Origin: Bacillus thermozeamaize
Lineage (GTDB): Bacteria > Bacillota > Bacilli > ZCTH02-B2
Assembly (NCBI GenBank): GCA_002159075.1
Contig: LZRT01000011.1
Location: 1 to 39,578, forward strand
Reading direction: 5' to 3'
Length of the DNA: 39,578 nt
In this document: positions 1 to 7,986 of the stretch, in pieces
How positions within the stretch are numbered: position 1 is the first letter of the stretch
Layout of the letters: each line of letters opens with the position of its first letter
Position numbers and translations under genes: made by a program
Notes under the pieces: model-generated
What the model saw: the letters and a program-made list of their open reading frames with translations, nothing else
The model's database searches: none
Told to the model about the DNA's origin: nothing

Positions 1-112
1 AGACTGTATTTCTGGAGATATTCAATTTTCGTGCAATCTGGGAAACCTTTAGTCCTTTCGCTTTCAAGTTGTGAATCGTGAAATACATATGCCACCTTTC
101 CAAGCGTTTCAT
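1..112 (-). CDS. istA: IS21-family transposase IstA, N-terminal fragment (cut by window edge)
   Basis: The minus strand from 112 reads MKRLERWHMYFTIHNLKAKG and continues with a helix-turn-helix-like stretch (LKVSQIARKLNISRNTV). This is the usual start of IS21-family IstA transposases, which bind the element ends and carry a DDE integrase core further on. Only about 37 residues are inside the window, so the catalytic core cannot be seen. A ribosome binding site (GAGGAAG) lies 5-6 bases before the ATG. Nothing here tells whether the rest of the element, including the ATPase partner istB, is intact. Confidence 0.75.
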   Translation of the reverse strand, partial: MKRLERWHMYFTIHNLKAKGLKVSQIARKLNISRNTV

Positions 113-186
113 ACTCTTCCTCACCCAAGGATATGGTAAATGGGCAAGGAAGGAACGTAAAGTGTTCATTGCTGTTCAGCAATTTT
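1..186 (-). mobile_element. left end of an IS21-type insertion sequence
   Basis: The stretch between the istA start at 112 and the interrupted reading frame that becomes recognisable near 187-199 is non-coding and holds a short palindrome-like sequence, TTGCTGTTCAGCAA, near 169-182, as expected near the terminal repeats of an IS. The exact tip was not determined because the other end is outside the window. The boundary is inferred from where the neighbouring His-rich frame resumes. Confidence 0.4.
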
Positions 187-291
187 TGTTGTCTTTATTT
201 TAGCGGTTACAAAGGCGGCATTTTCCACGGCCACAGCCACATGGGCGGTCATGACGAAGCCCAATCGGATCAGCACCATAAACCAAGTTAA
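187..291 (+). pseudogene. C-terminal remnant of a His-rich small protein
   Basis: On the plus strand a frame without a start codon ends in a taa stop at 289-291. It reads FSGYKGG, then a His-rich tail (HGHSHMGGH followed by acidic and polar residues). Preceding in-frame residues are hydrophobic, so this may be the end of a short membrane protein with a metal-binding tail, similar in style to DUF2933-type proteins. The frame runs back into the presumed end of the IS, which suggests that the insertion removed or separated its N-terminus. It is a fragment with no start of its own. Confidence 0.4.
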
Positions 292-304
292 CCATCAGAA
301 AAAG

Positions 305-336
305 AAGCGGAAACGGCCCCATAACCTTTTCCGCTT
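305..336 (-). terminator. rho-independent terminator of the RT/OLD operon
   Basis: A 9-bp perfect inverted repeat (AAGCGGAAA / TTTCCGCTT) with a 14-base loop lies between the end of the seven-gene minus-strand operon (last stop at 387) and the end of the plus-strand remnant (291). On the minus strand the stem is followed by CTTTTTCTG, a good U-rich tail. On the plus strand the tail is poor, so it mainly serves the minus-strand operon. Confidence 0.65.
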
Positions 337-386
337 ACTGTGCTAATGATACGAATCACCATTTTAATTTTATTATTTATACTTAT

Positions 387-1061
387 TTATACTTTTGATT
401 TATATCCATGGATAGAAGATACTTGTAAAAAACAAGCATAAAAGTCCCATGTATTTGGCTTAAGACTTCTTGACAAACTTAGCCTTACATATATCTCATT
501 ACAATCTTGTAAGCTTTGCGTTAATCTTTCTGGATCTGTTTGAAAAATTGATACGTATGGTACATTAAAAAAATCGTTTCCTAAACTATCTGTAAAATCA
601 ACTCTCAGTTTATTATTATCATATGGATCATTATAAACTTTAACAACATTTGCCTTAATAGTTCCTAGTGAACAACTACCACTTCCAGGAAGAACATAGT
701 TGCGCTGATTTACTCCTCGCTTTAAAAAGGGCGCCCCCTGTTCATCATATCCAAATACATCATGAACCGAAGGAACTGATATCTGCCTTAAAAACTTTAT
801 TTGTTCAATAACATCCAATCTTCTTATAGAAGATAATGTATTGTTTTTAATTGGAAAATCTTCTACATGGGGAGCCTTGATTTCAATCCATCTGTTATCC
901 TTTTTCAGATCAACTATTGAAAACAAACGAAGAGCAGCAACATCTTGAGTTTGAAATCTTCGAGACGGCGGAATCGGTCGAAGATATCGACGATTATGCA
1001 CATCATATACACTAACACAAATTCCTGTCTTCATTCTAGTTATACCAGTTACCACATACAT
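387..1061 (-). CDS. probable dual OB-domain nucleic-acid-binding protein
   Basis: A 224-residue soluble protein with no signal peptide or membrane segment. Its start (VVTGITRMKTGICVSVYD, then YLRPIPP) resembles the opening of the dual OB (DuOB) family, where a TRMK..G-C type strand leads into a W/Y-x-RP motif. Those proteins are predicted nucleic-acid binders and, as I recall, often sit beside DUF488 genes in conflict or defence loci. That is the context here: DUF488 ends 8 bases upstream, and this is the last gene before the terminator. The ATG has an AGGTG site 6 bases upstream. The assignment rests on a weak motif match plus context; an uncharacterised protein is the alternative. Confidence 0.5.
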   Translation of the reverse strand: MYVVTGITRMKTGICVSVYDVHNRRYLRPIPPSRRFQTQDVAALRLFSIVDLKKDNRWIEIKAPHVEDFPIKNNTLSSIRRLDVIEQIKFLRQISVPSVHDVFGYDEQGAPFLKRGVNQRNYVLPGSGSCSLGTIKANVVKVYNDPYDNNKLRVDFTDSLGNDFFNVPYVSIFQTDPERLTQSLQDCNEIYVRLSLSRSLKPNTWDFYACFLQVSSIHGYKSKV

Positions 1062-1069
1062 TTCAACAC

Positions 1070-1558
1070 CTACTCAATGATATGATAAATACGCACACCA
1101 GGATAATCTGCTAATCTCTGTGTTACCAAATAACGGTGACAAGCTTCGGGAAATTTTTCTACACAAAAGAATAAAATATTGCTATCTTGTTCAAATTGAT
1201 AAATAAAAGAATTCAAGTCAAACTTATCTAGGCATTCTTCATTGTATTTATCCACAAATGTTTGACTCAACTTATTCCTTGTATGTTTTGTCACACCTGC
1301 TTTTTTATCTTCTTCTTTTTGATATGCCCGAATTTCTTGAGTTGGAGATAGCTCTTTTTGATAAAGATAACGAATGCCTATCTCTTCTAACCTCATTTGG
1401 AGATATTTGCTATTAACAAAGGCATACTTTCTCCCTCTCATACCTCTTCTTCTACGTATGTCTATAAATACATCAATTTTGTGGTCCATAAGCTTGTTAA
1501 AAAAATCATTTTCAGAATATCCATATACACCAATTGTGTAAATATTAATATTACTCAC
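1070..1558 (-). CDS. DUF488 family protein (first of two)
   Basis: 162 residues with the DUF488 pattern: IYTIGVYG at the N-terminus, IDVFIDIRRRRGMRGRKY, a Y-x-K-x-L-SPT segment, and near the end a Cys-His motif (CVEKFPEACHRYLV). The family is small, cytosolic and of unknown activity, with conserved Cys and His that suggest a catalytic or metal role. It lies 10 bases after the upstream DUF488 gene and 8 before the OB-like gene, so they are surely co-transcribed. The start is uncertain. The frame opens with GTG at 1558, but the purine-rich GAGGTG covers that codon and is better spaced for a rare ATT start at 1549. The two DUF488 copies are clearly diverged, not a recent duplication. Confidence 0.75.
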   Translation of the reverse strand: MSNINIYTIGVYGYSENDFFNKLMDHKIDVFIDIRRRRGMRGRKYAFVNSKYLQMRLEEIGIRYLYQKELSPTQEIRAYQKEEDKKAGVTKHTRNKLSQTFVDKYNEECLDKFDLNSFIYQFEQDSNILFFCVEKFPEACHRYLVTQRLADYPGVRIYHIIE

Positions 1559-1568
1559 CTCTTATTTG

Positions 1569-2108
1569 TTATAAATATTTTCTATTAGACATATATACTT
1601 CTTCAAACAAAGATAACTGTCCGCCTGAAATGCGTTCAATGACCTCCTGTTGACTTACCAGTTCACCAGTCTGATCGATATGTACGACTGGAATCCCCTT
1701 TTTTTCTAAAGTTCGACCAATTAATTTGCTCCGATGACATTCTTCCGGCTTTTCTTCAGAACACATTAACGCAACAGGCACCTGTTTTTCCCATGCCGTT
1801 TGTAATCGAGATATACCTCGTTGATAAAATAATTGTTGCTCAACTTTGGAATAATCGACTCGTCCATTGGTATAACACGCTTCTATTTGCGGTACTCCCC
1901 CCAAAAGATCACCCATAAATACATATCTAATCTGATTCTGCTTCAAAAAATACTCCAAATTATTCTTCGAAAAATATGGATTAAAGCTCGAAAAGGGTTT
2001 ACTCCTAACATCAATTAAAAATTTAATGTCATACCTCTTAAGCAGAACAATACAATCAGAAATTTCTCTATTGCCATATCCAATGGTAAATATAGGTCTC
2101 TTTTGCAC
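1569..2108 (-). CDS. DUF488 family protein (second)
   Basis: A DUF488 protein of 179 residues from the preferred GTG start at 2108, which has an ideal AGGAGGTG site 8 bases upstream; the open frame extends to an ATG at 2144 without such a site. Visible motifs are IFTIGYGN, then IKFLIDVRSKPFSSFNPYF, a GDLLGG turn and MCSEEKPEECHRSKLIG, the family's Cys-His signature. The C-terminus ends in LSLFEE, like the LSLFD tail of the DUF1848 gene upstream. A gap of 108 bases separates it from the DUF1848 stop and holds only a weak promoter-like pattern (TTTAAA-17-TATTCT), so a minor internal promoter is possible. Confidence 0.78.
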   Translation of the reverse strand: MQKRPIFTIGYGNREISDCIVLLKRYDIKFLIDVRSKPFSSFNPYFSKNNLEYFLKQNQIRYVFMGDLLGGVPQIEACYTNGRVDYSKVEQQLFYQRGISRLQTAWEKQVPVALMCSEEKPEECHRSKLIGRTLEKKGIPVVHIDQTGELVSQQEVIERISGGQLSLFEEVYMSNRKYL

Positions 2109-2216
2109 TTGATATTCACCTCCTATCTCACAAATATCACACAATTAAATGTGACATATGACTACTAAAAGAATATCATTAAACCATACGAATTTAAAAA
2201 CGCACTCTAAAATTTG

Positions 2217-3188
2217 TCAGTCAAACAAGCTCAACTGCTCACCGTTGCTTACACGAACATTCCCGTTTCCGTCTTTCTCTTGCTTCAAGACAGACACCTC
2301 AACATCTCCGGCGATTAACGGCGCCTCTGTACAATGCATCTTGTAATTCCTCAACGCCGACGCATGGCTGACATTAGCGTAACAGTACACACACCCATGC
2401 GGACAAGTGTTATAATAGCCAATATCGTAACTTTCATAACAACCGCATGATTCCCTGGTGGGCCGCTTTGGGTAAATGTGCGGAATGTGAAAAATCTCAC
2501 TCAAATGCTGCGCGTCAATGCAACTCCCCTTCTTCACTCCATCGATAGAACACAATTCATCCTGACAGCAAGAAAATAGTTGCATTCCATAACGGGCAGC
2601 TACCTTTTGCAAAGCAGCGGTCAATTCTAGCCGTTCTGCCAGTGGTATCTCGACAGGATAGTCCTCATCCAACTCCCTGTTTAATTTCCTTTTCACCTTT
2701 GGGTACAGGGTGACAAAACTGATGGAACAGCGTTTGGTGTAACCGGAAAGTTCCGATGCAATGCGTTCAAACGCTTCTAAATAATACGCTTTACCCATGG
2801 ATTTCGTATAAAAAATGGGATCAAAACGCCATTGCATTTGTTCAGGAGAAAAGGTTTTTGCCAAGGATTGGAACATCTCAATGTTTTGGGTTGTGGACGC
2901 TACATACTTTTCCGTCACCCGAAGCTGTCCCGTGATGGTGTAATGAAAAAACAGGCGATAACCCATTTCGTGCAATCGCTTTAAATGCGGGAAGGCAGGA
3001 CGGTAATTTTTTGACCAGAACACAATGGCCCCTACCTGATCGGGGGCAAGGGATACGGCTTTGGCTTCTTTGCGGTAGGCATTGTATACATATGCCTTGC
3101 CGTCAGCAATCCGCCGCATAAACCAATCCATGTAAAACGTCGGAATATCCGTCTTGCGGCTGGCAGAAATGAGGTGCATCTCACTCAT
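2217..3188 (-). CDS. DUF1848 Cys-rich, radical-SAM-like protein
   Basis: 323 residues matching DUF1848. It opens with HLISASRKTDIPTFY, has AIVFWSKN at 54-61 and FFHYTITG at 80-87, and ends with a cysteine cluster (C248, C250, C262, C266, C269) in which CxxxCxxC is followed by YA. Such a cluster fits an iron-sulphur site, and the family is regarded as distantly related to radical SAM enzymes such as SplB. Other cysteines are C207, C208, C213 and C223. The substrate is unknown. The start codon follows the RT gene stop by 3 bases and is preceded by GAAGGA, so it is translationally coupled to the RT gene. In this context nucleic-acid modification or repair is a reasonable inference, not shown. 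Confidence 0.72.
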   Translation of the reverse strand: MSEMHLISASRKTDIPTFYMDWFMRRIADGKAYVYNAYRKEAKAVSLAPDQVGAIVFWSKNYRPAFPHLKRLHEMGYRLFFHYTITGQLRVTEKYVASTTQNIEMFQSLAKTFSPEQMQWRFDPIFYTKSMGKAYYLEAFERIASELSGYTKRCSISFVTLYPKVKRKLNRELDEDYPVEIPLAERLELTAALQKVAARYGMQLFSCCQDELCSIDGVKKGSCIDAQHLSEIFHIPHIYPKRPTRESCGCYESYDIGYYNTCPHGCVYCYANVSHASALRNYKMHCTEAPLIAGDVEVSVLKQEKDGNGNVRVSNGEQLSLFD

Positions 3189-3191
3189 CCT

Positions 3192-6122
3192 TCAGGATAG
3201 ATAAGTTATCGATCCAGGTTCTTCGATAGGAAGGTATTTCTTCATCTCGGAAGGCAACCGATCGTATGTTTTCATCACGTTTTTTTGCATATGTTCACCA
3301 ATCCATGATAATACAAGGTTTACCTTCCAATATTTGTTCCATACCAATATTCCTTTTTCGATTAACTGCGGAAGATAAATGTTTTCACCTGCTGCGTTTA
3401 ACAAAAGATACGCATTACGCAACAAATGATAAGGCGGAAACTCTTTACGGCTCAACCAACTTTGGATGATTTTTACCAGTCTTTCTGCATCAAAATCGCC
3501 CCATAGATCGATTTTCATGAGCGCTTCCGCAGCCAGCGTATTTTTGATCACATTAATGTCATCATTCGCTTCAATCGTTTTAAAAAATATCTCCTGAATC
3601 AAACGACATGCACTTTTTTCTTCCATCTCCCCAAGCAACCATATCCCAACCAATGAATTAAAATCTTCTTTATCCTGTTGAACCATATGTTTCACAGATT
3701 CAGCTAATTCAGGATATGCTCTTATAGTTTTATACACTTTTAACCAAGGTTTGTTTAGCAAATTTTTTAATCTACTGATTACATCATCATCTGTCACTCG
3801 AAAATACATCAGTTTTCTACAAGTAAATCTGAGCAACCGGGACAACTCTTTTTCTTTATTTGGTTCCAACTGATGATTGTTGTTGTCAGCTGGAAAAAGA
3901 GTATCATAAGTTTCAATAAATTTACGTTTTAATATCCCCTTCAACTTTTCAACATTTCTCATAAAGCTGGCATTCTTTTTCTTGAATTTTCGCACCCATA
4001 TTTCTATTACTTCCTTATCTTTCGTCACAGGTATATTTCCCCATTTGATACCTCCTATCACCATTCTTTTCTTGGACATCCACTTTTCCATTGCTGATTG
4101 TTTCCCTTTAAACTTTACCAAAAGCCTGTCAATAAAACGAGCACGAGTCACAACTTTGACGGACAACCAATCAAGAGGCACATAAATTCCCAGCTCCTTC
4201 AGGCAAGCATGATAAATTTCTATAAATCGATCAGGATCCTTTTCGTATTTTTTGTAGTTCTTTTTGTCGATCGTATAAATTGTTTTTAAAATCATATCGG
4301 CTTCTGAGTTAACCTCTTCAAAAAAAGCATCTTTTTTGCTCACCTGATACTCTTTCACACAACTTTCTTTGCTCTTTTCTTCGTTAACTTTAAGACCTAG
4401 CTTTTGCGATAAAAACGCTCCAATCTCCTTTTGAACATTGGAAAGTTGGCTTCTGTTTTTTGCGAAAACAAAAAAATCGTCCACATACCTTACATATGCC
4501 ACTTCTGGATATTCGGATTGCAACCAATTATCAAACGGGTACAAATACACATTCGCCAATAATGTAGACAACAGCGAACCTTGTGATAATCCTTTTCCCG
4601 CATCACACCCTTTTAGATTACGAAAGATGAATGAACGAAGCGTTTTATCTAACCAATCATTTTTCTGTGGAAAATATTTTATTACTAACTGATAGAGAAG
4701 TTGCTGATCAATATGAGAATAGAATGCTTGAATATCTGCTTGCAAATAATCAGAAAACTGACCAGAAGAAGCGTATTCCTCAGCTTTTCTCAAATATTTC
4801 CCAAAATATTGTCCCACAAACCAACGGAATAATTCCAATTTATCAAAGTGCCCCTCTAAACGGTTACCAAATGAATACTCGTCATCAGAACGATCATGGA
4901 ATTGGTCGATATACCGACCCCAAGTTAAAAATAATGCAGCTGTAAACATTTCATTATAAAAATCTTCCATGACGTAAGGACGATTTTGGTTCTGATTTTT
5001 CGGAAGTAAAAATTGTAAAAAATCATTTGTAAACGTATATCCGTCTACAATTAACCCTTGGAAAACTTGTACCACACCACCGAGATATTCACCAATCAGT
5101 TTAATTTCTATTTCATCATGCAATGGATTTTGTCGGTATGCAGATCTGGCTTTAAAATAAGATCGCTTCAAAATTTTTTCGTTCTTCAACAGGTTAATAA
5201 TAGGTTCCCGATACACACTACCGTAAACAAATCCACCGTGCTTGTAATCTTTATTACCACAAACATCTCGAAAATACGTATTTTTATGATTTATGTAAGA
5301 GAGCGATTTATCGATTTCAGGCCCAAAAACTTCATACACACCTTGTTCGATAAACTGTTGATAAATTTTACCAAGTCGATTTATAGCATTCTTATGAGCC
5401 TCTACATTGATGCAACGAATTTCTTCGCTAGCTGAAAAATGCATATTTAATTGTCGAAAACCTTTCAGTAAATCATTTTCATCTTTGATCCACGATACAA
5501 AATTACTCATGAAAATTAGGATGTTACCTTCGTGTTGTCCAACCGCTTTTAAAATGTCATCAATGCAAGGAAAATATTGTTGAATTATTTGATATGTTAC
5601 TTTATATTTCGAATCTAATTGTCGCAAATAATATTGGATGCATTTTTTTAGCAAATGGACTTTTGCCTGATTCGGTTCAACAAAAACGATTTGTATCTCA
5701 TGGGGATGATGACACATTTCCTGTCGACACTTTTCTTGTAAGCTGTCTAAATATGCATAAGTTGCTGTTCCTATACTACACCCCACATCAACGATCGTCA
5801 GCGAAGAAACATACAGAGAGTCTCCGTTTGTTTGCAAATGACTTTCCAGATTTGATAATGTCCGATGGACTTTAAAATAATGCGCATGAAAAAAGCCATA
5901 AATTTCACTGGCGATTTCTTTCAAGTCTTTTGAATCAGCTTGTTGCGGTCTTGGATAAATTCTACGGTAACCATCGTAATCAGCATTCTGATCAAAAAAA
6001 GCAATCAGATCATCATATAGCTTGCGGGTTACACCTGTCAGTTCCATGACATGAGCCTTTTTTGGATTCCACCAATTTTGCTTTATATTATCTCCCTTAA
6101 TCTTTGTTTGAATTTTCCCCAT
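3192..6122 (-). CDS. methyltransferase-reverse transcriptase fusion protein
   Basis: A 976-residue multidomain protein. Residues about 60-250 look like a Rossmann SAM-dependent methyltransferase: motif I VDVGCSIGT at 111-119, then FVEPNQ with acidic E149, and a later LIFMSNFVSWI strand. Residues about 400-610 form a reverse transcriptase palm: FGNRLE, LQADIQAFYSHI with the first catalytic Asp at 463, GLSQGS at 511-516, and YVDD at 546-549, so the catalytic triad is present. The remaining ~360 residues are helical, as in the alpha-helical C-terminal parts of Abi-type RTs. There is no maturase or endonuclease domain, which argues against a group II intron. The frame stays open back to an ATG at 6278 that overlaps the helicase, but conserved-looking sequence begins after the ATG at 6122, which has AAAGGGA upstream, so that start is preferred. 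Confidence 0.8.
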   Translation of the reverse strand: MGKIQTKIKGDNIKQNWWNPKKAHVMELTGVTRKLYDDLIAFFDQNADYDGYRRIYPRPQQADSKDLKEIASEIYGFFHAHYFKVHRTLSNLESHLQTNGDSLYVSSLTIVDVGCSIGTATYAYLDSLQEKCRQEMCHHPHEIQIVFVEPNQAKVHLLKKCIQYYLRQLDSKYKVTYQIIQQYFPCIDDILKAVGQHEGNILIFMSNFVSWIKDENDLLKGFRQLNMHFSASEEIRCINVEAHKNAINRLGKIYQQFIEQGVYEVFGPEIDKSLSYINHKNTYFRDVCGNKDYKHGGFVYGSVYREPIINLLKNEKILKRSYFKARSAYRQNPLHDEIEIKLIGEYLGGVVQVFQGLIVDGYTFTNDFLQFLLPKNQNQNRPYVMEDFYNEMFTAALFLTWGRYIDQFHDRSDDEYSFGNRLEGHFDKLELFRWFVGQYFGKYLRKAEEYASSGQFSDYLQADIQAFYSHIDQQLLYQLVIKYFPQKNDWLDKTLRSFIFRNLKGCDAGKGLSQGSLLSTLLANVYLYPFDNWLQSEYPEVAYVRYVDDFFVFAKNRSQLSNVQKEIGAFLSQKLGLKVNEEKSKESCVKEYQVSKKDAFFEEVNSEADMILKTIYTIDKKNYKKYEKDPDRFIEIYHACLKELGIYVPLDWLSVKVVTRARFIDRLLVKFKGKQSAMEKWMSKKRMVIGGIKWGNIPVTKDKEVIEIWVRKFKKKNASFMRNVEKLKGILKRKFIETYDTLFPADNNNHQLEPNKEKELSRLLRFTCRKLMYFRVTDDDVISRLKNLLNKPWLKVYKTIRAYPELAESVKHMVQQDKEDFNSLVGIWLLGEMEEKSACRLIQEIFFKTIEANDDINVIKNTLAAEALMKIDLWGDFDAERLVKIIQSWLSRKEFPPYHLLRNAYLLLNAAGENIYLPQLIEKGILVWNKYWKVNLVLSWIGEHMQKNVMKTYDRLPSEMKKYLPIEEPGSITYLS

Positions 6123-6232
6123 GCTATGCACAATCCCTTTTCTAGTTCTAGCCCTATGCAATGTTTTATCACAGAGAGTTAGGCTCTTTTTTGAAATATT
6201 GTTCAATAATTTTGAAGCGATAGATACATTCT
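6123..6232 (-). other. 110-base spacer before the RT gene, possible RNA leader
   Basis: If the RT gene starts at 6122, these 110 bases after the helicase stop are the only sizeable gap between the first four genes of the operon. The stretch contains the short palindrome CTAGAACTAG and two direct copies of TGCATAG. Several defence RTs use a non-coding RNA lying beside their gene, so a template or regulatory RNA here is conceivable. The frame is also open, so it could simply code for 52 extra residues. Confidence 0.25.
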
Positions 6233-7984
6233 TTATATCAAATAACCGATAGATTGAATATTTTCTTTTCCAAACCATTGCTCTAGCGTCACTAATGCTT
6301 TATCAGAAAGCTTATGTGTAAATAAAACGGCAAGCCGTTTCTTGGGACGTGATACCGCAACGTAAAATAAATTCCGGTTTCTTTCATAAAAATCTTGTTT
6401 TTTATCAGGAATACTTTCAGGGGATTGTGAATACTCCAAGAACTTGTTAAAGTCATACCGATTCCATCCGCGTCTAATGACTACGAGTACATTCTCAAAT
6501 TCCGCCCCTTTTACCCCATGTTTGGTCGAAAAGGGTGTTTTCTCTTCAATAAATTGACTTAATTGCACAATTTCTTGGTATGGAACCTCCTTCAGTTTTC
6601 CCAACCGTTCCATTGACTCAATTTTTTCATCATCATTCTTAGGATCGTATTTTAATAACTCCTGCTCTCTTTCTTCCACAACACTCGGTAATCTTGGACG
6701 TTTTGTTTTCAAGAGATGATCAATCACGTCTCCAATCGTTCCTTCAGAACGTAAACGAAGCAAAGTTGCCATATCTTCATGCCATATCTTTTTATCATCG
6801 ATGGAACGGATACCTGGAGTTCTCCGTTCCAACAAATTAAACATGTCGCCATATTTTTTGTTCTCAAACGCAACACAAACTGGTTCCACTGTTTTAACGA
6901 AAAAATGTAGATGGGGATCCTCAAGTTTTACAAAAAATTCACTTCTTCCTTGAAACACATTTTCGATGCCGCTATACCCTTGTTCATGGGCCAACAATTT
7001 ATGGGTTAACATGAGAATTTTCGTTCTCTCGGGGGAAAAATCCCATCCGTCTTTCGTCAAAATCTCTTCTGTTACATCCACAGCACTTCTCGCCACTTCA
7101 GAAGGCAAATCGTCTTTCCAATTTTTATCCTCTAACCTTTTTCCCTTCCAGTCATTAGTATGGAATACTTTTACATATCCTGTTGAATGCGGATCTTTTA
7201 CAACTTGTTTTAATTCAGGCCTTATTTGGTTCAAGACATCTACTATCGTTTTACAAGATCGAAAATTAGAGCGTTTGTCTATGCGGATCAAATTTTTATT
7301 AACAATTGTTCCACAACCATTATCATAGATTTTCTGCCAGCTATCACCAAAAAAACCAACTATCATGTTTGACTTCTCTTCCAAGAAATACTTCAATAGA
7401 GAGTCTGCAAATGCTTTATTGGTGTCCTGATATTCATCAATGAATAATATGGGATAGCGGGACGATATTATTCTTCTGAATTTTATATTTTCCATCAACT
7501 GGATTGTCAATAAAATCACATCATCATGTCCAAGCAATATTTTTTCGTTATCCACCTCTCGATATCCTAATTCATAATCAATTTTTACAGGATGTTTAAT
7601 AGTAACGGCTGCTAAACGTTCTTCCCACTTGGGCAGATGGTGTAATTTTTCCCATAAAATTAATTGGAAATGTTTAATCAACGACCAACAAAAGGAATGA
7701 ATTGTAGAAACTAAAACAGCAGGGTGATCGCTCAGTTCCTCCCGAATCTCATCGCATGCAACATTCGTAAATGTAATACATGCTATTTGTTGATTATTTC
7801 GGAGTAAATTGTTTCCTCGCTTCGAAATCAAATACTCAAGAGTTTTAATTAATGAATACGTTTTACCTGCCCCGGCACCGGCTTCCAGAACAAATGAATT
7901 TCCACGATTCAAACAATCATATATTTTATTCATCGCTTCTTCAGCAGCAGCAAGGGCCGGGTTTTGATCTTTATTTTTGCTCAA
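6233..7984 (-). CDS. UvrD/Rep-type superfamily 1 DNA helicase (GajB-like)
   Basis: 583 residues carrying the SF1A helicase motifs in order: Walker A GAGAGKT at 36-42, ITFTNVA (Ia), FIDEYQDTN with the DEYQD box at 183-187, GFFGDSWQKIY (III), NFRSCKTI (IV), TKHGVKGAEFENVLVV (V) and FYVAVSRPKKRL (VI). It is expected to translocate on and unwind DNA using ATP. The start chosen is TTG at 7984, two bases after the OLD gene stop, with GGAGGGG five bases upstream; the frame extends to 8029 but would overlap the OLD gene. A UvrD-like helicase directly after an OLD nuclease is the class 2 OLD or Gabija arrangement. At under 600 residues it is within the range seen for GajB-like partners. Confidence 0.85.
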   Translation of the reverse strand: MSKNKDQNPALAAAEEAMNKIYDCLNRGNSFVLEAGAGAGKTYSLIKTLEYLISKRGNNLLRNNQQIACITFTNVACDEIREELSDHPAVLVSTIHSFCWSLIKHFQLILWEKLHHLPKWEERLAAVTIKHPVKIDYELGYREVDNEKILLGHDDVILLTIQLMENIKFRRIISSRYPILFIDEYQDTNKAFADSLLKYFLEEKSNMIVGFFGDSWQKIYDNGCGTIVNKNLIRIDKRSNFRSCKTIVDVLNQIRPELKQVVKDPHSTGYVKVFHTNDWKGKRLEDKNWKDDLPSEVARSAVDVTEEILTKDGWDFSPERTKILMLTHKLLAHEQGYSGIENVFQGRSEFFVKLEDPHLHFFVKTVEPVCVAFENKKYGDMFNLLERRTPGIRSIDDKKIWHEDMATLLRLRSEGTIGDVIDHLLKTKRPRLPSVVEEREQELLKYDPKNDDEKIESMERLGKLKEVPYQEIVQLSQFIEEKTPFSTKHGVKGAEFENVLVVIRRGWNRYDFNKFLEYSQSPESIPDKKQDFYERNRNLFYVAVSRPKKRLAVLFTHKLSDKALVTLEQWFGKENIQSIGYLI

Positions 7985-7986
7985 CT

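Noticed and set aside
3192-6278. RT gene as a group II intron maturase or part of a diversity-generating retroelement
   Set aside because: No maturase or endonuclease domain follows the RT, no intron 5' end or domain V-like hairpin was seen, and no template/variable repeat pair was noticed nearby. The gene is packed inside an operon.
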